In this document: positions 11,748 to 23,277 of the stretch, piece after piece
Position numbering within the stretch: position 1 is the first letter of the stretch
Layout: each line of letters begins with the position of its first letter
Assembly (NCBI GenBank): GCA_904063045.1
Contig: CAJFCJ010000017.1
Location: forward strand, 620,001 to 684,000
Direction: 5' to 3'
DNA length: 64,000 nt
DNA from: Dimorphilus gyrociliatus
Taxonomy: Eukaryota; Annelida; Polychaeta; Dinophilidae
Program-made: the position numbers and the translations under genes
Notes under the pieces: generated by a model
Seen by the model: only the letters and a program-made list of their open reading frames with translations
Databases searched by the model: none
Told to the model about the DNA's origin: nothing

Positions 11748-13613
11748 ATGAACGTTGTTGTTGCCGTCAAACAATATATTACAAAAATGATAAACGATAG
11801 TGGGCAGGGAATGAAACTACTATTGATGGATAAAGAAACGGTTTGTTTTTAAATATATATATATTAAAAGCTTTATTGTATTGTAATTTTTTCCAATTTA
11901 GACTTCAGTGGTTAGTATGGTTTATGCTCAATCAGAGATACTTCAAAAGGAGGTTTATCTTTTCGAACAAATAGAAAATAATAATAGAGAAGCAATGAAA
12001 CATATGACTTGCATATGCTTTATCCGACCAACTCAAAGAAATATAGAAGCATTATGTAGTGAACTGCGAAAGCCTAATTATGGATGCTATTATATATGTA
12101 AGTGAATACAAGCTCGATAACTTAAAATAATGAAGAATACGTAATTAATTTTTACATTGTTTTCAACAGATTTAAGTAACGGTCTTTCCAGGCAATTAGT
12201 TAAGCAGTTAGCTGAAGCAGATGATTCTGAAGTTGTCAGAGAGATTCATGAAATGTATGCTGATTACATTCCTCTTGCCCCTCACCTCTTCTCTGTAGGA
12301 TATCAAGTTGGGGATATTATTGAAAATCGTTCTTTCAAGCAGAAGGCATTAAATCGGATTGTTCAAGCTATTTGCGCTGTTTTATTATCATTAAAGTGCT
12401 GCCCAGTTATCAGGTACCAAGCATCTTCTGAACTTGCTAAACGGCTTGCTGACAATGTTCGACAAGCGACTTCGAAAGAAGCATCTTTATTTGATTTTCG
12501 TCAAGAATCCGCACCTCTCTTATTAATAATAGATAGACGGGAGGACGTCGTGACACCTCTTCTTAATCAATGGACGTACGAAGCTATGGTTCATGAATTA
12601 TTAGGCATTCAAAATAAACGAGTTGATTTATCAAATGTTCCAGGAGTATCAAAGGATTACGAACAAGTTGTTTTAAGTATTGATCACGATCCTTTCTACG
12701 CTCAAAATATCTATAGGAATTTTGGAGAGATTGGTTCAAATATTAAAACTTTAATAGACGACTTTCAAAAAAAAAGTCATAATCATGCGAAAATTGAATC
12801 AATTTCTGATATGAAATCTTTCATTGATAATTACCCGCAATTCAAGAAAATGAGTGGAACTGTTGGAAAACACGTAACAGTTGTAGGGGAACTTTCCAGA
12901 CTAGTATCTACACATAAATTGCTAAGTATTTCCGAATGCGAACAACAATTAGTATGCGAGGAACAGACTTATCAAAGAGTTGAACAATTAGTCTCTGATC
13001 CAGGCACAAGAGAGATCGATTCTGTTAGATTAGTTTTACTTTACGCCTTGAGATACGAAAATCAAAGCAGTCAGATCAGCTCATTAATACAAGCGCTTAC
13101 AAGGAGAGGGATAAACGATAAATTCCGAAGATTAATACATGGAATTATAGAATACGGCGGTCAAAAGGCAAGATACGCGGATAGTTTATTCGGTTCCACA
13201 CCAATTTCTGGTATAACAAAGAAACTTCTTAAAGGTTTAAAAGGTGTTGAAAATATTTATACTCAACATAGACCACTACTTCACACAATTCTAGAGAATT
13301 TATTCAAAGGCCAATTAAAAGAGAGCCAATATCCTTTTATTGGTACTTCAATTAGCAGGCAAAAGCCTCAACAAGTAATCGTATTTATTATCGGAGGAGC
13401 TACTTACGAAGAATCATTCTATATAAATGAATTTAATTCTACTTCACAATTTGGAGCTAAAGCAGTACTAGGTTCAACTTATATGCATAACACAAAAAGG
13501 TTAATATATGAAATTGTTAACAGTAGAAAGAAATACATTATCATTTATTTCTTTATAGCTTCCTGGAAGAAGTCCGACTATTTCTGGACGGTTCCTCGAT
13601 GAATTATCGGTAG
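11748..13613 (+). CDS. VPS45: VPS45, Sec1/Munc18 protein of endosomal SNARE fusion
   Basis: VPS45 binds Tlg2/syntaxin-16-type SNAREs and promotes vesicle fusion at the trans-Golgi network and early endosome. Four exons: 11748-11840, 11902-12097, 12170-13499 and 13559-13613; 557 aa (human 570). The whole length aligns by eye: [19 protein letters not shown] at the start, [20 protein letters not shown] and [16 protein letters not shown] in the middle, [20 protein letters not shown], and [13 protein letters not shown] near the end. The last intron was placed at 13500 so that HNTKSFLEEV is restored; reading through the intron would give an unrelated tail. The protein ends soon after this block, lacking the serine-rich tail of human VPS45. 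Confidence 0.97.
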
Positions 13614-14012
13614 GCTTATATCATCTATCTAACTTCTAGTCAATTAATATATAGAAAAAGAGGAAGAAGAAGAAGAAGAAATAAAGGAAATATACTTAAA
13701 TTTATTAAACAGTTTTTATTCTTTTTTGTTTTTTTTCTGTTTATTTTTCTTTTTTTTGGATTTTAAAATAAAACAAACATTTATGGTTTTTTTTTTCTCT
13801 CTGGGCAGGAGATATACTTTACTATATAAACAAATGAAAGGTATCTCCATTAATGCAACATAATATATCTTATTTATATATGATTATATATATATATATA
13901 AATATAGTTTGTTTTTTTGAAACAAATCTTTAATAAATGACAGTATCAAATAATTTAAATAAAGTTTAATTATATCTTTTATTTATTTATTTATTAGTTA
14001 ATTTAAATAAAT
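13614..14012. other. Noncoding spacer with poly-T and purine tracts
   Basis: About 400 bp of very AT-rich sequence after VPS45. It has a GAA-rich run near 13660-13680, several poly-T runs (13720-13800) and a short AT repeat near 13885-13902. It probably holds the VPS45 3' untranslated region and the short upstream region of the next gene. No exon recognised. Confidence 0.5.
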
Positions 14013-15863
14013 ATGATAATTAAATATAAACTATTTTATTGGTTTATTTTAATATTATGTAATTTTATGTTCTCTTTATCGATTAAATGTGGTATTTGTA
14101 CTATTTTAAATAGAGAATTGAGATGTACCAATTGGAGAAATAGACCTGATTATATTATTTATCAGGCAATCAATTGCTTGAAATATCACAAGGATATAAC
14201 CTCGGCTATACTTAGAGTACGTACTACTGAATCTGAACCATTGACAGAGAAAAGTATGCTACCTTTTAGGAGGATTCACAGTCTGCACTTTGACGATTCT
14301 GATTTAGGAAACATTGCTAGGGACTCTTTTAAACAATTAAACCATTTAAAGTATTTGTCTTTACGAAATACTAATGTAAATTGGGAACTAATTCAAGATG
14401 TAGTTGCGTTCTTACCTAAACTTAGAGGAATTTATTTAGCTAAATTAAACAAAGAATGTAACTGTCGCTGGTTAAATTTAGAGAAATTTTTACATAGTAG
14501 GAATATTACTATTATGGATGGAAAAGATGAAATTCCAACCTGTTCATCAGAATTGAAAGATAGCTGTCAGTATACTGATGCGCCAAAGACAAATAGTCTT
14601 ATACGATCGGTTAATATCGAAACTAAAGAAACTGGAAGACCTAGAGATCTTTTACATCAAACGATTGAATTTAATTTACCTTCCTCAATCATTTTCATTC
14701 TTGTTCTTTTCACAGTTTTTGTATTGATAGGAACTATGATTATATGTATTTTTACCTATTATAATCTGAAATACGAAGATTGTCGATCAAAGTGGTGGCC
14801 TTTCAAAAATATAAAAAGGTGTAAAAAATCTATAATTTCCCGAGATAGTTCCAAAGTATTTGATAAATATACACCTTATCCTTATCCTCAGAAAAATGAT
14901 ACTGAAAATAGAAAGATTTTTAATGAACAACAGCAGAAACTACAGCAAACTGAATCTGAATTATTCAAATGTCGTACAAAGTTAACAAAGCTTGAGAGTA
15001 AATTTGGTAAGATTTACGATTCGCCATCATCAACACAAAAATCTGATATGATATTGAAAGATGATCTCAGTTTAGATGAAGTTGAAGAATTTCATAAATA
15101 CTTGAAAGATATTACTTCTAATGAGAAATCATCTTTCTTGAAATGGTTGGGAAGAATTCCTAAATCGGATTGTATTTTATGCGTTCGAAATCAATTACAA
15201 CAATTTAGGAATGGTAACATGCTACTTAATTGGCCTTATCAGCAAATAGAAAATGATCAAGATACGGATAAGTTAATTCGAACACCTAAAACTCCGGTTG
15301 ATAATCGAATATCTAGAAACATCGCTCATAATTCTATACAAACTCATAGAAATAACTATGAAACGCCAGATAATGTTCGTAAGGAGAATGTAAAGCTTTT
15401 TGCTAAAGAGAATCAAGTTAGCCAAGGGATACGATCAAAGAAAAAGACATCATATCCTAGAATAAAATCAGAACCATTTTGTCAAGATTATTCATTAAAC
15501 AAGGAAACAAATGAAAACAATACACATTTTGAAAGAGCAAATAGACCTCACAATTTCGAGAAATACTCTGAGAACACTGAAGAGAATTCATTTAGTAATG
15601 AAATCGAATCTCCTAAAACTAAAAATAAACTTTCAATGTATCGTCAGATCAGAAGGGAAACTTTAATGACGAGAAGAGACGAGAACAATGACGACAACAA
15701 TATTAACTTCGAAAATAACTTTAAAATGTTAAATCTTAATCAAAATCAAGCATATGCGAATCCGATAAATTTAAATGAAAAACAAAGTAGCACACTGGAA
15801 GCGGGTTTAGATAAATTAAAAACTCTTTCAGATGTTTCTTCATTAGCTGATGTTCAATATTAA
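14013..15863 (+). CDS. Intronless leucine-rich-repeat single-pass membrane protein
   Basis: I do not recognise this gene. A single open frame encodes 616 aa. Residues 1-24 look like a signal peptide. A cysteine-bearing cap follows (CGICTILNRELRC), then a few leucine-rich-repeat-like segments (HSLHFDDSDLGNIA, LKYLSLRNTNVNW, LRGIYLAKL). A C-terminal LRR cap comes next, with the CNCRWLNLEKFL motif and further cysteines. One strong transmembrane helix spans residues 223-250. The remaining ~365 residues are a predicted cytoplasmic tail: a basic juxtamembrane part, a short coiled coil near residues 305-335, and a long polar Asn/Lys/Glu-rich tail without known catalytic motifs. The LRR-cap/TM plan suggests a cell-surface adhesion or receptor protein. 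It stands out as a long intronless gene between intron-containing ones. Confidence 0.75.
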   Translation: MIIKYKLFYWFILILCNFMFSLSIKCGICTILNRELRCTNWRNRPDYIIYQAINCLKYHKDITSAILRVRTTESEPLTEKSMLPFRRIHSLHFDDSDLGNIARDSFKQLNHLKYLSLRNTNVNWELIQDVVAFLPKLRGIYLAKLNKECNCRWLNLEKFLHSRNITIMDGKDEIPTCSSELKDSCQYTDAPKTNSLIRSVNIETKETGRPRDLLHQTIEFNLPSSIIFILVLFTVFVLIGTMIICIFTYYNLKYEDCRSKWWPFKNIKRCKKSIISRDSSKVFDKYTPYPYPQKNDTENRKIFNEQQQKLQQTESELFKCRTKLTKLESKFGKIYDSPSSTQKSDMILKDDLSLDEVEEFHKYLKDITSNEKSSFLKWLGRIPKSDCILCVRNQLQQFRNGNMLLNWPYQQIENDQDTDKLIRTPKTPVDNRISRNIAHNSIQTHRNNYETPDNVRKENVKLFAKENQVSQGIRSKKKTSYPRIKSEPFCQDYSLNKETNENNTHFERANRPHNFEKYSENTEENSFSNEIESPKTKNKLSMYRQIRRETLMTRRDENNDDNNINFENNFKMLNLNQNQAYANPINLNEKQSSTLEAGLDKLKTLSDVSSLADVQY

Positions 15864-16219
15864 ATAATTTTTTATTGTTTTATTAGAATTCACTTTCCTT
15901 GCAACAAGTAGCTATTAAATTATGTCGTAAAAGCAAAAACCTAAAAGAATAAGCATAAATCCAAACAATGTTAAAAAGATATAGCGATAATAGGATATTA
16001 AAAACTTTCTTCCTTTTATCAAATTGGACAAAAATAACTAGAGAATGATACCGAAGATTTTATTTGGAAAATTTTTTATGTTAACTTTGTAATTATATTT
16101 ATATATAGTTTCGTCTCTCTTATAGAAAGTTAGATTTAAGAAATTAACCGTTATATAGATGGCGCTGATTAATACATTTTCCGAATCGGGCATTAAACCT
16201 GGCCGCGCAAAAAACAAAA
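15864..16219. promoter_or_regulatory. CDT1 upstream region with CTCF-core-like element
   Basis: 356 bp between the LRR gene and CDT1. At 16156-16165 lies TAGATGGCGC, a match to the CTCF core also found before MESD. At 16202-16209, CCGCGCAAAA is a weak E2F-like match next to the start codon (CDT1 is a classic E2F target). Both are motif inferences. Confidence 0.35.
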
Positions 16220-17920
16220 ATGGCGCAGGCAAAGTTAACTGATTTTTTTGGTAGCCGTAAAAGAAAGGCTGATAAAGCTCTTAGTAATAAGGATAAAGTT
16301 TTAAGAACTGATACTGCACCGGTTCCTGCAAAGAGATTTCTGAAAGAGCGTAAAACAGCAAAAGCTTCGACGCCGAAAGTTGTGGACAAAAGCTCAAAGA
16401 CTCTAATCAATGAAGCTCTAAGCGATTTTAAAAGTCGGAGAACTAAAATTTCTCCAGAAACCAAATCAATACCTTCAACTAACGCTAAAGCTCTGGCCAC
16501 AAAGACACTTCGATTTACCACATCTAAATCAAACACTTCTTCAGATGAAGAAATTTCGGAAGCCGACAAAAGAGATATGGAAGAGAAAAAGAAAATTCGT
16601 GATGAAATCTTGGAATTCAGAACTCGTAAACCCAAAAATGAAATCTCTGATGGCAATAAAGAAATTAAAAACATCAAAAACGAAATTCTTAAATTTAGAC
16701 TTGAGTCAAAGTCTATTAAGAAAGAAATTGAAGAAACAACCAAGGCTACGAAGGATATACGTAGTGAAATATCAAATTTAAGAAAAGGTAGAAGAATCCT
16801 AAGAATTTCGTCAGATGAAGAAGATAAGACGGAAATCAAAGTGTCTCAAAAGATCCCAAAGAAATCGCTGCCTTTGCCTCCTTCTTATCAAAAATTACTC
16901 GACACATTCATTCATGTGGATACTGTTTGCAAGTTGGCACACAGACGCAAGCAAAGAATGACGTTTGAACATTTGAAAACTGAAGTGGAGCGCTTTCAAA
17001 AGAAGAACTTCAGTAAAAAACAACTGTCGCAGATAAAATACATCTATCCTAAAGCATTCAATTACGTGCAAGAAAGAAAGGAAGGAAACGATATCAAATA
17101 CGAACTTGTTATCGAACCATGTTTAGATTCTGGAGAATATTCCTTGGCTACTTTCATTTCACGCAAGGCGACTTTTGAAACGACTCTCATCGAAAAAGTT
17201 AAAGAAGAACATGAGAAATTTCTCAACTGCCTAACCTCTCCAATAAAAGTGAGAAAGGAAGAACTGACCAGATGGCATCCAAGTTTTGATATGACAAAGG
17301 TATGTTACATTTACGAAGGGCGTGTCCAATAAAAGTAACAAATTTTTTCTTCAAAGGTTCCAGATATTCCTGAATCTGCTCTTCCAGAGTCTCCAGATAT
17401 CAGAAAGTTTACATCTGTGGAGGATGCCTTAAAGAGGCTTCAGCCTGAAGAGGACACCTCAAAAGTGCACGAACCATCTACTCCTGTGAAACAGAAGGAG
17501 TCAGAACCACCAAAAGTGAGCTCTAAGCTAAAGGGTGTTTCATCTTCTCTTCTTGAACGTATTCGTGCTAAAGAAGCGAAGAACATGGCAAAAAAACTAA
17601 CACGAACCCCAGAGGAAGAAAAACGCTTACGAATGCTGGAACGTTTGTCAGATATTTCACGTATTGTTCGTCAGGTCTTCGTTGGTCACACTAGATTTGC
17701 AATCCCCCTTGAGAAACTTATTGAAAAAGTGAGGGACAGCATCAGAACAATGGGCATAACTGAAGCAAAGGAACATATACTATTTCTTGAAAGCGAGGTT
17801 CCTAATTTCCTTAAAATCATGAAAATTGATGAGAAATTATGGGCTAAATTAAATATGCAAGCAAACATGAATCTTATCAAAAAGCAGATTCAAGACAAAA
17901 TTGATAAAGAAAGAAGTTAG
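16220..17920 (+). CDS. CDT1: CDT1, DNA replication licensing factor
   Basis: CDT1 loads the MCM2-7 helicase at origins in G1 and is blocked by geminin and destroyed in S phase. Two exons: 16220-17299 and 17357-17920; 547 aa (human 546). Residues 3-10 (QAKLTDFF) followed by GSRKRK form a textbook PIP degron: a PCNA-binding box with the TD dipeptide and a basic residue four places after it, the signature read by CRL4-Cdt2. Residues ~12-215 are basic and low-complexity. The geminin-binding winged helix begins around SLPLPPSYQKLLDTF and includes SQIKYIYPKAFNYVQER. The C-terminal MCM-binding winged helix includes LERLSDISRIVRQVFVGH. The start codon is supported by the degron, which must lie at the extreme N terminus. 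Confidence 0.96.
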
Positions 17921-18250
17921 AAAACTTTTAGCTATTTTATTATTTTTTTTATACATTTATATATTTTTAGTGTAACGAAGCGCTTAGTACCTTTTAAGAC
18001 ACATTTATAACCAATATAAACTTTGTTACTCTCTGGCGTATCGTTGTTTCTAAACGAACTTTAATACATTTTCTAAACAATTATAAAAAATGCTTGAAAA
18101 GCATAAATAAAGTTTTACTTACTGACTCGGCTCAGGTTTTAGCTATAACCTATGGAAATTAGCCAATAAGCGTTGTATCTAAGGTAATTCTTATAAAGTA
18201 AACCTTAGATACATGGACTTTTTATTATTGTTTTACAAAGTACAATCATA
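17921..18250. other. Short intergenic spacer
   Basis: 330 bp holding the CDT1 3' untranslated region and the leader of the next gene. AATAAA occurs near 18105, a plausible polyadenylation signal for CDT1. Nothing else seen. Confidence 0.45.
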
Positions 18251-21200
18251 ATGGAAGACATCGATGATGCTTTGTTATGGACAGAGCACGATGTGAACGA
18301 TAAGACGGATAGTGATTTATGGCGTGAATATCATGTTAGTGGTAAAGAAATAGAATGGCAAACCCAAACAAGTCCATCCAATTATCGACCTCCTTCTGGG
18401 AATTCCGCAGACAGCGGAATGGGGGAGGAGGAAACCCAGGAACCAAAATCTCTCTTACCAGCAAATTGGCCGAAAATTGAAGATCTGGGAAAAAAGAAAA
18501 GTTGTATGATGAGCGAATGTGTACATCCTTGCGTTGCGAAAGCAACTTCACATTTGGAACTATTGCAGGTTTTTTATATTTCACAATACTAATCTCATCT
18601 GTTACGTAACATAACATAAATTAAACTTATAGACGCTCTTAGAAGATTGGCATTTAAGAGAAGAAACTGAGTCAAGTTTCGATGAGGAAACTGTTGACAA
18701 AACTACTATTCCTAGCAGATCAACAAAAAGAACTACAACTTCTTCCTCAATAAGTGATAAAACTGAAATGGTAACATCTTCCGGTACTACGACACAGTCA
18801 GAATTAAAAATTGAAGGAACTTCAGCATTACAAGGTAATTTTAAACATATAAAATCAAAAATCTACTAGTTGTGTTTATTTATTCAAGCCACGTATGTTT
18901 TTATATTCAATTTTTACATTTTAAAAGTTAGAATTGATGAAATTTTACAAATAATACTTTATTATATACAGTAACACCACCATCAACGGGGATAGAGGGT
19001 CCTGACATTATAACTGAAGTAACAAACCTTCTTGCCCGTTTGGAGTGTGATAGACAGTCAAATGAACTAAAACTCAAACAACAACGTAATATTGTCAGAT
19101 GGTTGTTAGGTCAAATTGATATTTTGGCGGAAAAACGATTAGAAACTTTACCCATTGCCGTTCAAGAAGGTTTTTCTTTTAATAGTTAAGGTCCTTTGGA
19201 TGTTTAATAGTTTTTATAAACAATTAACAGAGCACGAAGCGTGCACAATAGATATTGCTGAATTAAATTGGCATTGTACATATAGAAATCGAGCTAAGCA
19301 AAAAGTCCATCAAAGAGTTGAAGTCTCCATGAATTTAAATAAAGAATTTAAAAAAGATATATCTTTCATTGAAAAACACGTGTAAGTAGAATTTATAAAG
19401 TACAATAACATTGTTAATTCTATAACAAGCTACTTCATTACTGTCAATTAGGCCATTGATAGCAGACAAACTCGAATTAGAGTTAGAAGCTATGGAAAGA
19501 ATAAGAAGAGCTCAAGTTGATGTAAGAAACAAACTTTAAGCCTAATTAACATATTAAATTTATACAAATGAACTTGTTCGTTGATTAGACCAACGAAGAG
19601 CTAGACAAAACACTTAAAAGATGCGCTGAAGTTCAAGCGAAATCCGATGATGCTCACAAAAAAGCTGAAGAAGAACGTAAGCATATGAAAGAAGACTTGG
19701 AAAATGTTAACAACGAACTAATAGCTATAACGTTAGATATTTCCTTATTATTTCTTTGATATATCTTTATATAGTAATATAAAAATGTCTACTTTAGGAA
19801 AGAGCTAGCAGAGGCGAAAATGACTTTCAATCAATATACACATAATTGTCATGACTATCGACAACATTTAAGAGAAAATTCTCAGGAACAGAGTATCTTA
19901 GAGGTAAAAGAGGAAAATGTAAGAACCTCTGAGGAGATGCTCTCAACAAAAATTGCACAATTGCAAAAAGAAATTGTTGATGAACAATTCAAACACAAGC
20001 ATTTTGAAGATGAGGCTCTCTTCCAGAAGCAACAATTAGATAAAGTGGTTTGTAAAAATTTCACTTTTTTAACGCTTTTTCAGCGTTTTTATTCACTAAT
20101 TATTCTTTTATTAATTAGGTATCATCGAACAAAGATAGGGAAAGGGAAATCCTATTAGAAGTCAGCTATAAGGAGTCACAATTGAAAAAACTCACAAGAA
20201 TGCAAAATGATTTGATTCTAGAAGTAGAAGATTTAACTAAAAAGATTAAAGATTGTGTCAAACAAAAACAAATAGATGAAAAAACTTTATTAAGAGTTGA
20301 TCAAGAGCAGGCGAGGGTTGAAGAAAGGATAATTGATGCCAGAGAAGATATGGAGAAGGTATCTTTACTTTAATTTGTTATTTTCTGTAGTATTATTTTT
20401 GAAACATAATTGATTAAGTTATCTTCTGATACTTCGAAGAAGGTACGTTTTATCACGATATCATCTGCAAAATAAATCATTACAGCAAACCGTCTTTCAC
20501 ACTTATTCAATTAGCAATTTTCATTTTCTATATCGTTGATTTAATCTTGAAATAGGTTCAAGTCATTCACGCGGCTATAAAAGATAAACTCCAATTGGAA
20601 GAGGAAAATGCAAGTCGGCTGGAAGATCAATTGAGGGTAATTTTTGTTTTTGAACCTAATTCAAGGAAATAATATTATTATTCTGAACAGTCAACTGCTG
20701 AACAATTATCTAAAGCTGTTAAGGAGGAAATCCATTCTAGAAATGTTCTTGAATCGAAAACAGCAGCCGAAGGAGTAGAATTAGAAAATGATAAAGTGGA
20801 GAAACAAGAAAAGAAATCTAAGGTGATTTGTTTGTTTGTTTGTTTTCTTTTTCAAATATTAATATTAAATACGTTTTAGACTAAAAAGAAGGTTTTACAA
20901 GTCAAGGAAGCAGTGCAAAAGATTGTTGAAAAAGTAGAAACTTTAAGAAAAGAATATCAAAAGCGTGTAGAGGTTTGTTGAATTCATCTCCATTAGACGG
21001 GGAAGGTTTATTTAATAAAAATATTCTAAGTCTCCTTTCATCACTTTACAATAGAGAGTCGCTAAATTAGAGAGTTCTCTTGAGGAATTAAGACAGCTAT
21101 TAAAAACTGCTGAAGATAAGCATAAAAATCGACTGGATGAACTCGATCCATCTATTCAACGTCTAAAAAAGGAAACACTTGATCAAGAGAAGAGAATTGA

Positions 21201-22989
21201 TCATATGGAATGGAAGAGCACAATGATTATAAAAAAATTCGAAGAATATGATAATGCTGAAAAAATGATGAATAAGTCATTAAAGAGAACTCTGACTTCT
21301 AACGAAAACTTAGAGTAAGAGCCTATTTATTCTTTCTGATCTTATACAACGAGAAAAAAATATCAAGGCGTTTTTTTTAAGCCTATATTTGACATATTAA
21401 CTATGATAATTTCTATTCTAAGATTTATGTGTTAGATATTTCATTTAAAACAATAACAATAGGCCTATACTGGATGAATTATCCGTCGAAGAGGAATTTC
21501 GTAATTTGGAGGAATATCAACCGCATATTCTACTTAAGATTGAGTAACTATTAATCACAAACAGATAACCAAATATGGCAATATTATCAAAATTATATAA
21601 TAATAATAATAAAAAAGAGAGAAAATTTACAATATCACAGAGAACTTTTTATATTTTTCACAATCCAACAAATATCACTAATTATTATAATTATCTAGGC
21701 CTATTTTAATGGGTTTATAATTGATATTTTACAGGGAAGAATTAACAGAGTTAAATAAAAAGATTGACGACGCAAAAGGAATGGAAGAATTAATGAATAA
21801 CGATTTAAAAAGTATTTTAGGTCTATACATATATATTGTTTTAAGCTTCTCGAATAGTAAAAAGTAATGTTTATTTATAATAGACAGAGAATTCGAACAA
21901 GCCCACGAGCATAAAGTGAAAATGAAGAAACGACGAAGTGACCTTGATGTTTTATTCAAAGATATGGAATTAGCGAAAATACTTAATGCAAAATTAGCTT
22001 CGGAATATAGAACTTTACAGGTAGTTTTAATTTTAATTAGATCTAATATAAGACCATTTAAGATATACCTGAAAAAACTTCTAACAGAACAAGCACTTAC
22101 ACTCAAAAAACAAGTTGATGAACGTATATGATAAAAGAACGGAAAGGGAGAATATTCTAAAAGATCTTCAACAATTAGGAAAATTACAGAAGAGAATGAG
22201 ACTGTCTTTAGAACGTTATTACAAATTACGGGGTCGTTATAACGAAGATACACTTAGAGATATTGATGAAAAATCCAAAAAAAATGCAGTAAGAGTAGGA
22301 CAATTACAAGATGATATTGGTGGTGTATTACTGCAAATGGAGGCATTCGTAAAGGTTTGATAGAACACAAAAGTTTTTAACGCTGACAAATTAGTTATAT
22401 TTTTGTAGAGTTTGATAATTTTTCTTAACAGAATGACGTTTTACCAGTTGTTTTTCGACAACGTGTTGCAGTTGCCGATAATTAATACGCTGTGTGTGTG
22501 TGTTTTTTTTACTTAATCTACCTGGTAAAAAATTTTTGCTGTGTCTTTTTATTATTATTTATAATTATATCTAATTATTATGTAGAGTTGGGGAGGGAAT
22601 GAGGGAATTCTAGAGTAAATATAGATTGTCTAAATCTAAAGGCTAATCATTTAGAGTAGGTTTATTTCTATTTTAATGTGTAATCTGAGCTTTATTAATA
22701 TTGCTATTATCGTTAAGACAAGTTTTATAATCGTATTGCATTTTTTAGCAGTGTTAGCGAATGTACCTAGGTATCATTTTATGATTATCCAAATAATATT
22801 TAACCATTATTCCAGGGACAGGTAGATGGTAATCTTGTTCGTGAATTAGCTATGAAAAAGGCAGCTAGGATGGAAAGAGGAGAAGAAAGTGAACCACCAG
22901 GTATTCTTCCAGGTCTGGAAATTCAATCCCGTCCCACAACAACATCGAGTTCTATTAAAGGTTATACAAAATTGGTTGCAATGAAATAA
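18251..22989 (+). CDS. Long coiled-coil protein (possibly CCDC178-like)
   Basis: Sixteen phase-consistent exons give ~933 aa: 18251-18568, 18633-18834, 18972-19169, 19231-19381, 19452-19521, 19589-19731, 19798-20047, 20119-20358, 20556-20636, 20691-20822, 20880-20972, 21055-21314, 21735-21820, 21884-22020, 22088-22354 and 22816-22989. An acidic N terminus (MEDIDDALLWTEHDVND) is followed by a conserved-looking segment with cysteines (MMSECVHPCVAKATSHLEL), a Ser/Thr-rich linker, and then almost continuous heptad-rich coiled coil. The tail is short and basic. No enzymatic motif is visible. The size and plan resemble CCDC178 or other ciliary coiled-coil proteins, but I cannot confirm this from memory. 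Many small exons with 50-70 nt introns are typical here. An alternative terminal exon may lie at 21463-21549. Confidence 0.75.
21463..21549 (+). other. Candidate alternative terminal exon of the coiled-coil gene
   Basis: After exon 12 (ends 21314 with two bases of a codon) an acceptor at 21461-21462 would add a 28-residue acidic tail beginning EPILDELSVEEEF and ending at a TAG-free TAA stop at 21547-21549. An AATAAA-containing run lies about 60 bp downstream (near 21607). The alternative acceptor at 21733-21734 keeps the frame into the rest of the gene. The exon is therefore either an alternative 3' end or intronic. Confidence 0.35.
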
Positions 22990-23277
22990 AATCCAAAAAA
23001 GAATATGTTATATCTTTTAATATCTGTTGAAATCGTACACCTATTTTTTACTAATTTTTCAGGCATAAATATGTAAAAATAACAAAAGTAGGTTTCTCAA
23101 ATTACAATAAACACATAGCCAATGAATAAATGTAACAGTCCAACATATTAACTTAAGTGTATATCTTCTATTGAAAACAGTTTCAGCTTTTCTGCATTCA
23201 CTTTGAAACATCTCACACGAGTTAAAAAAGAATATGTACACTACATACTATATACAAAAAAAAGAGCAGTTTAATTT

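Noticed and set aside
13523-13558. VPS45 intron starting at GTAGAAAG
   Set aside because: Out of phase with the following exon; the donor at 13500 restores HNTKSFLEEV.
16144-16839. 231-codon open frame on the minus strand
   Set aside because: Antisense of the Lys/Glu/Ser-rich part of CDT1; hydrophobic-looking only because of the complementary codons.
21729-22253. 174-codon minus-strand open frame
   Set aside because: Antisense of coiled-coil exons (Lys/Glu/Leu codons) and intervening introns.
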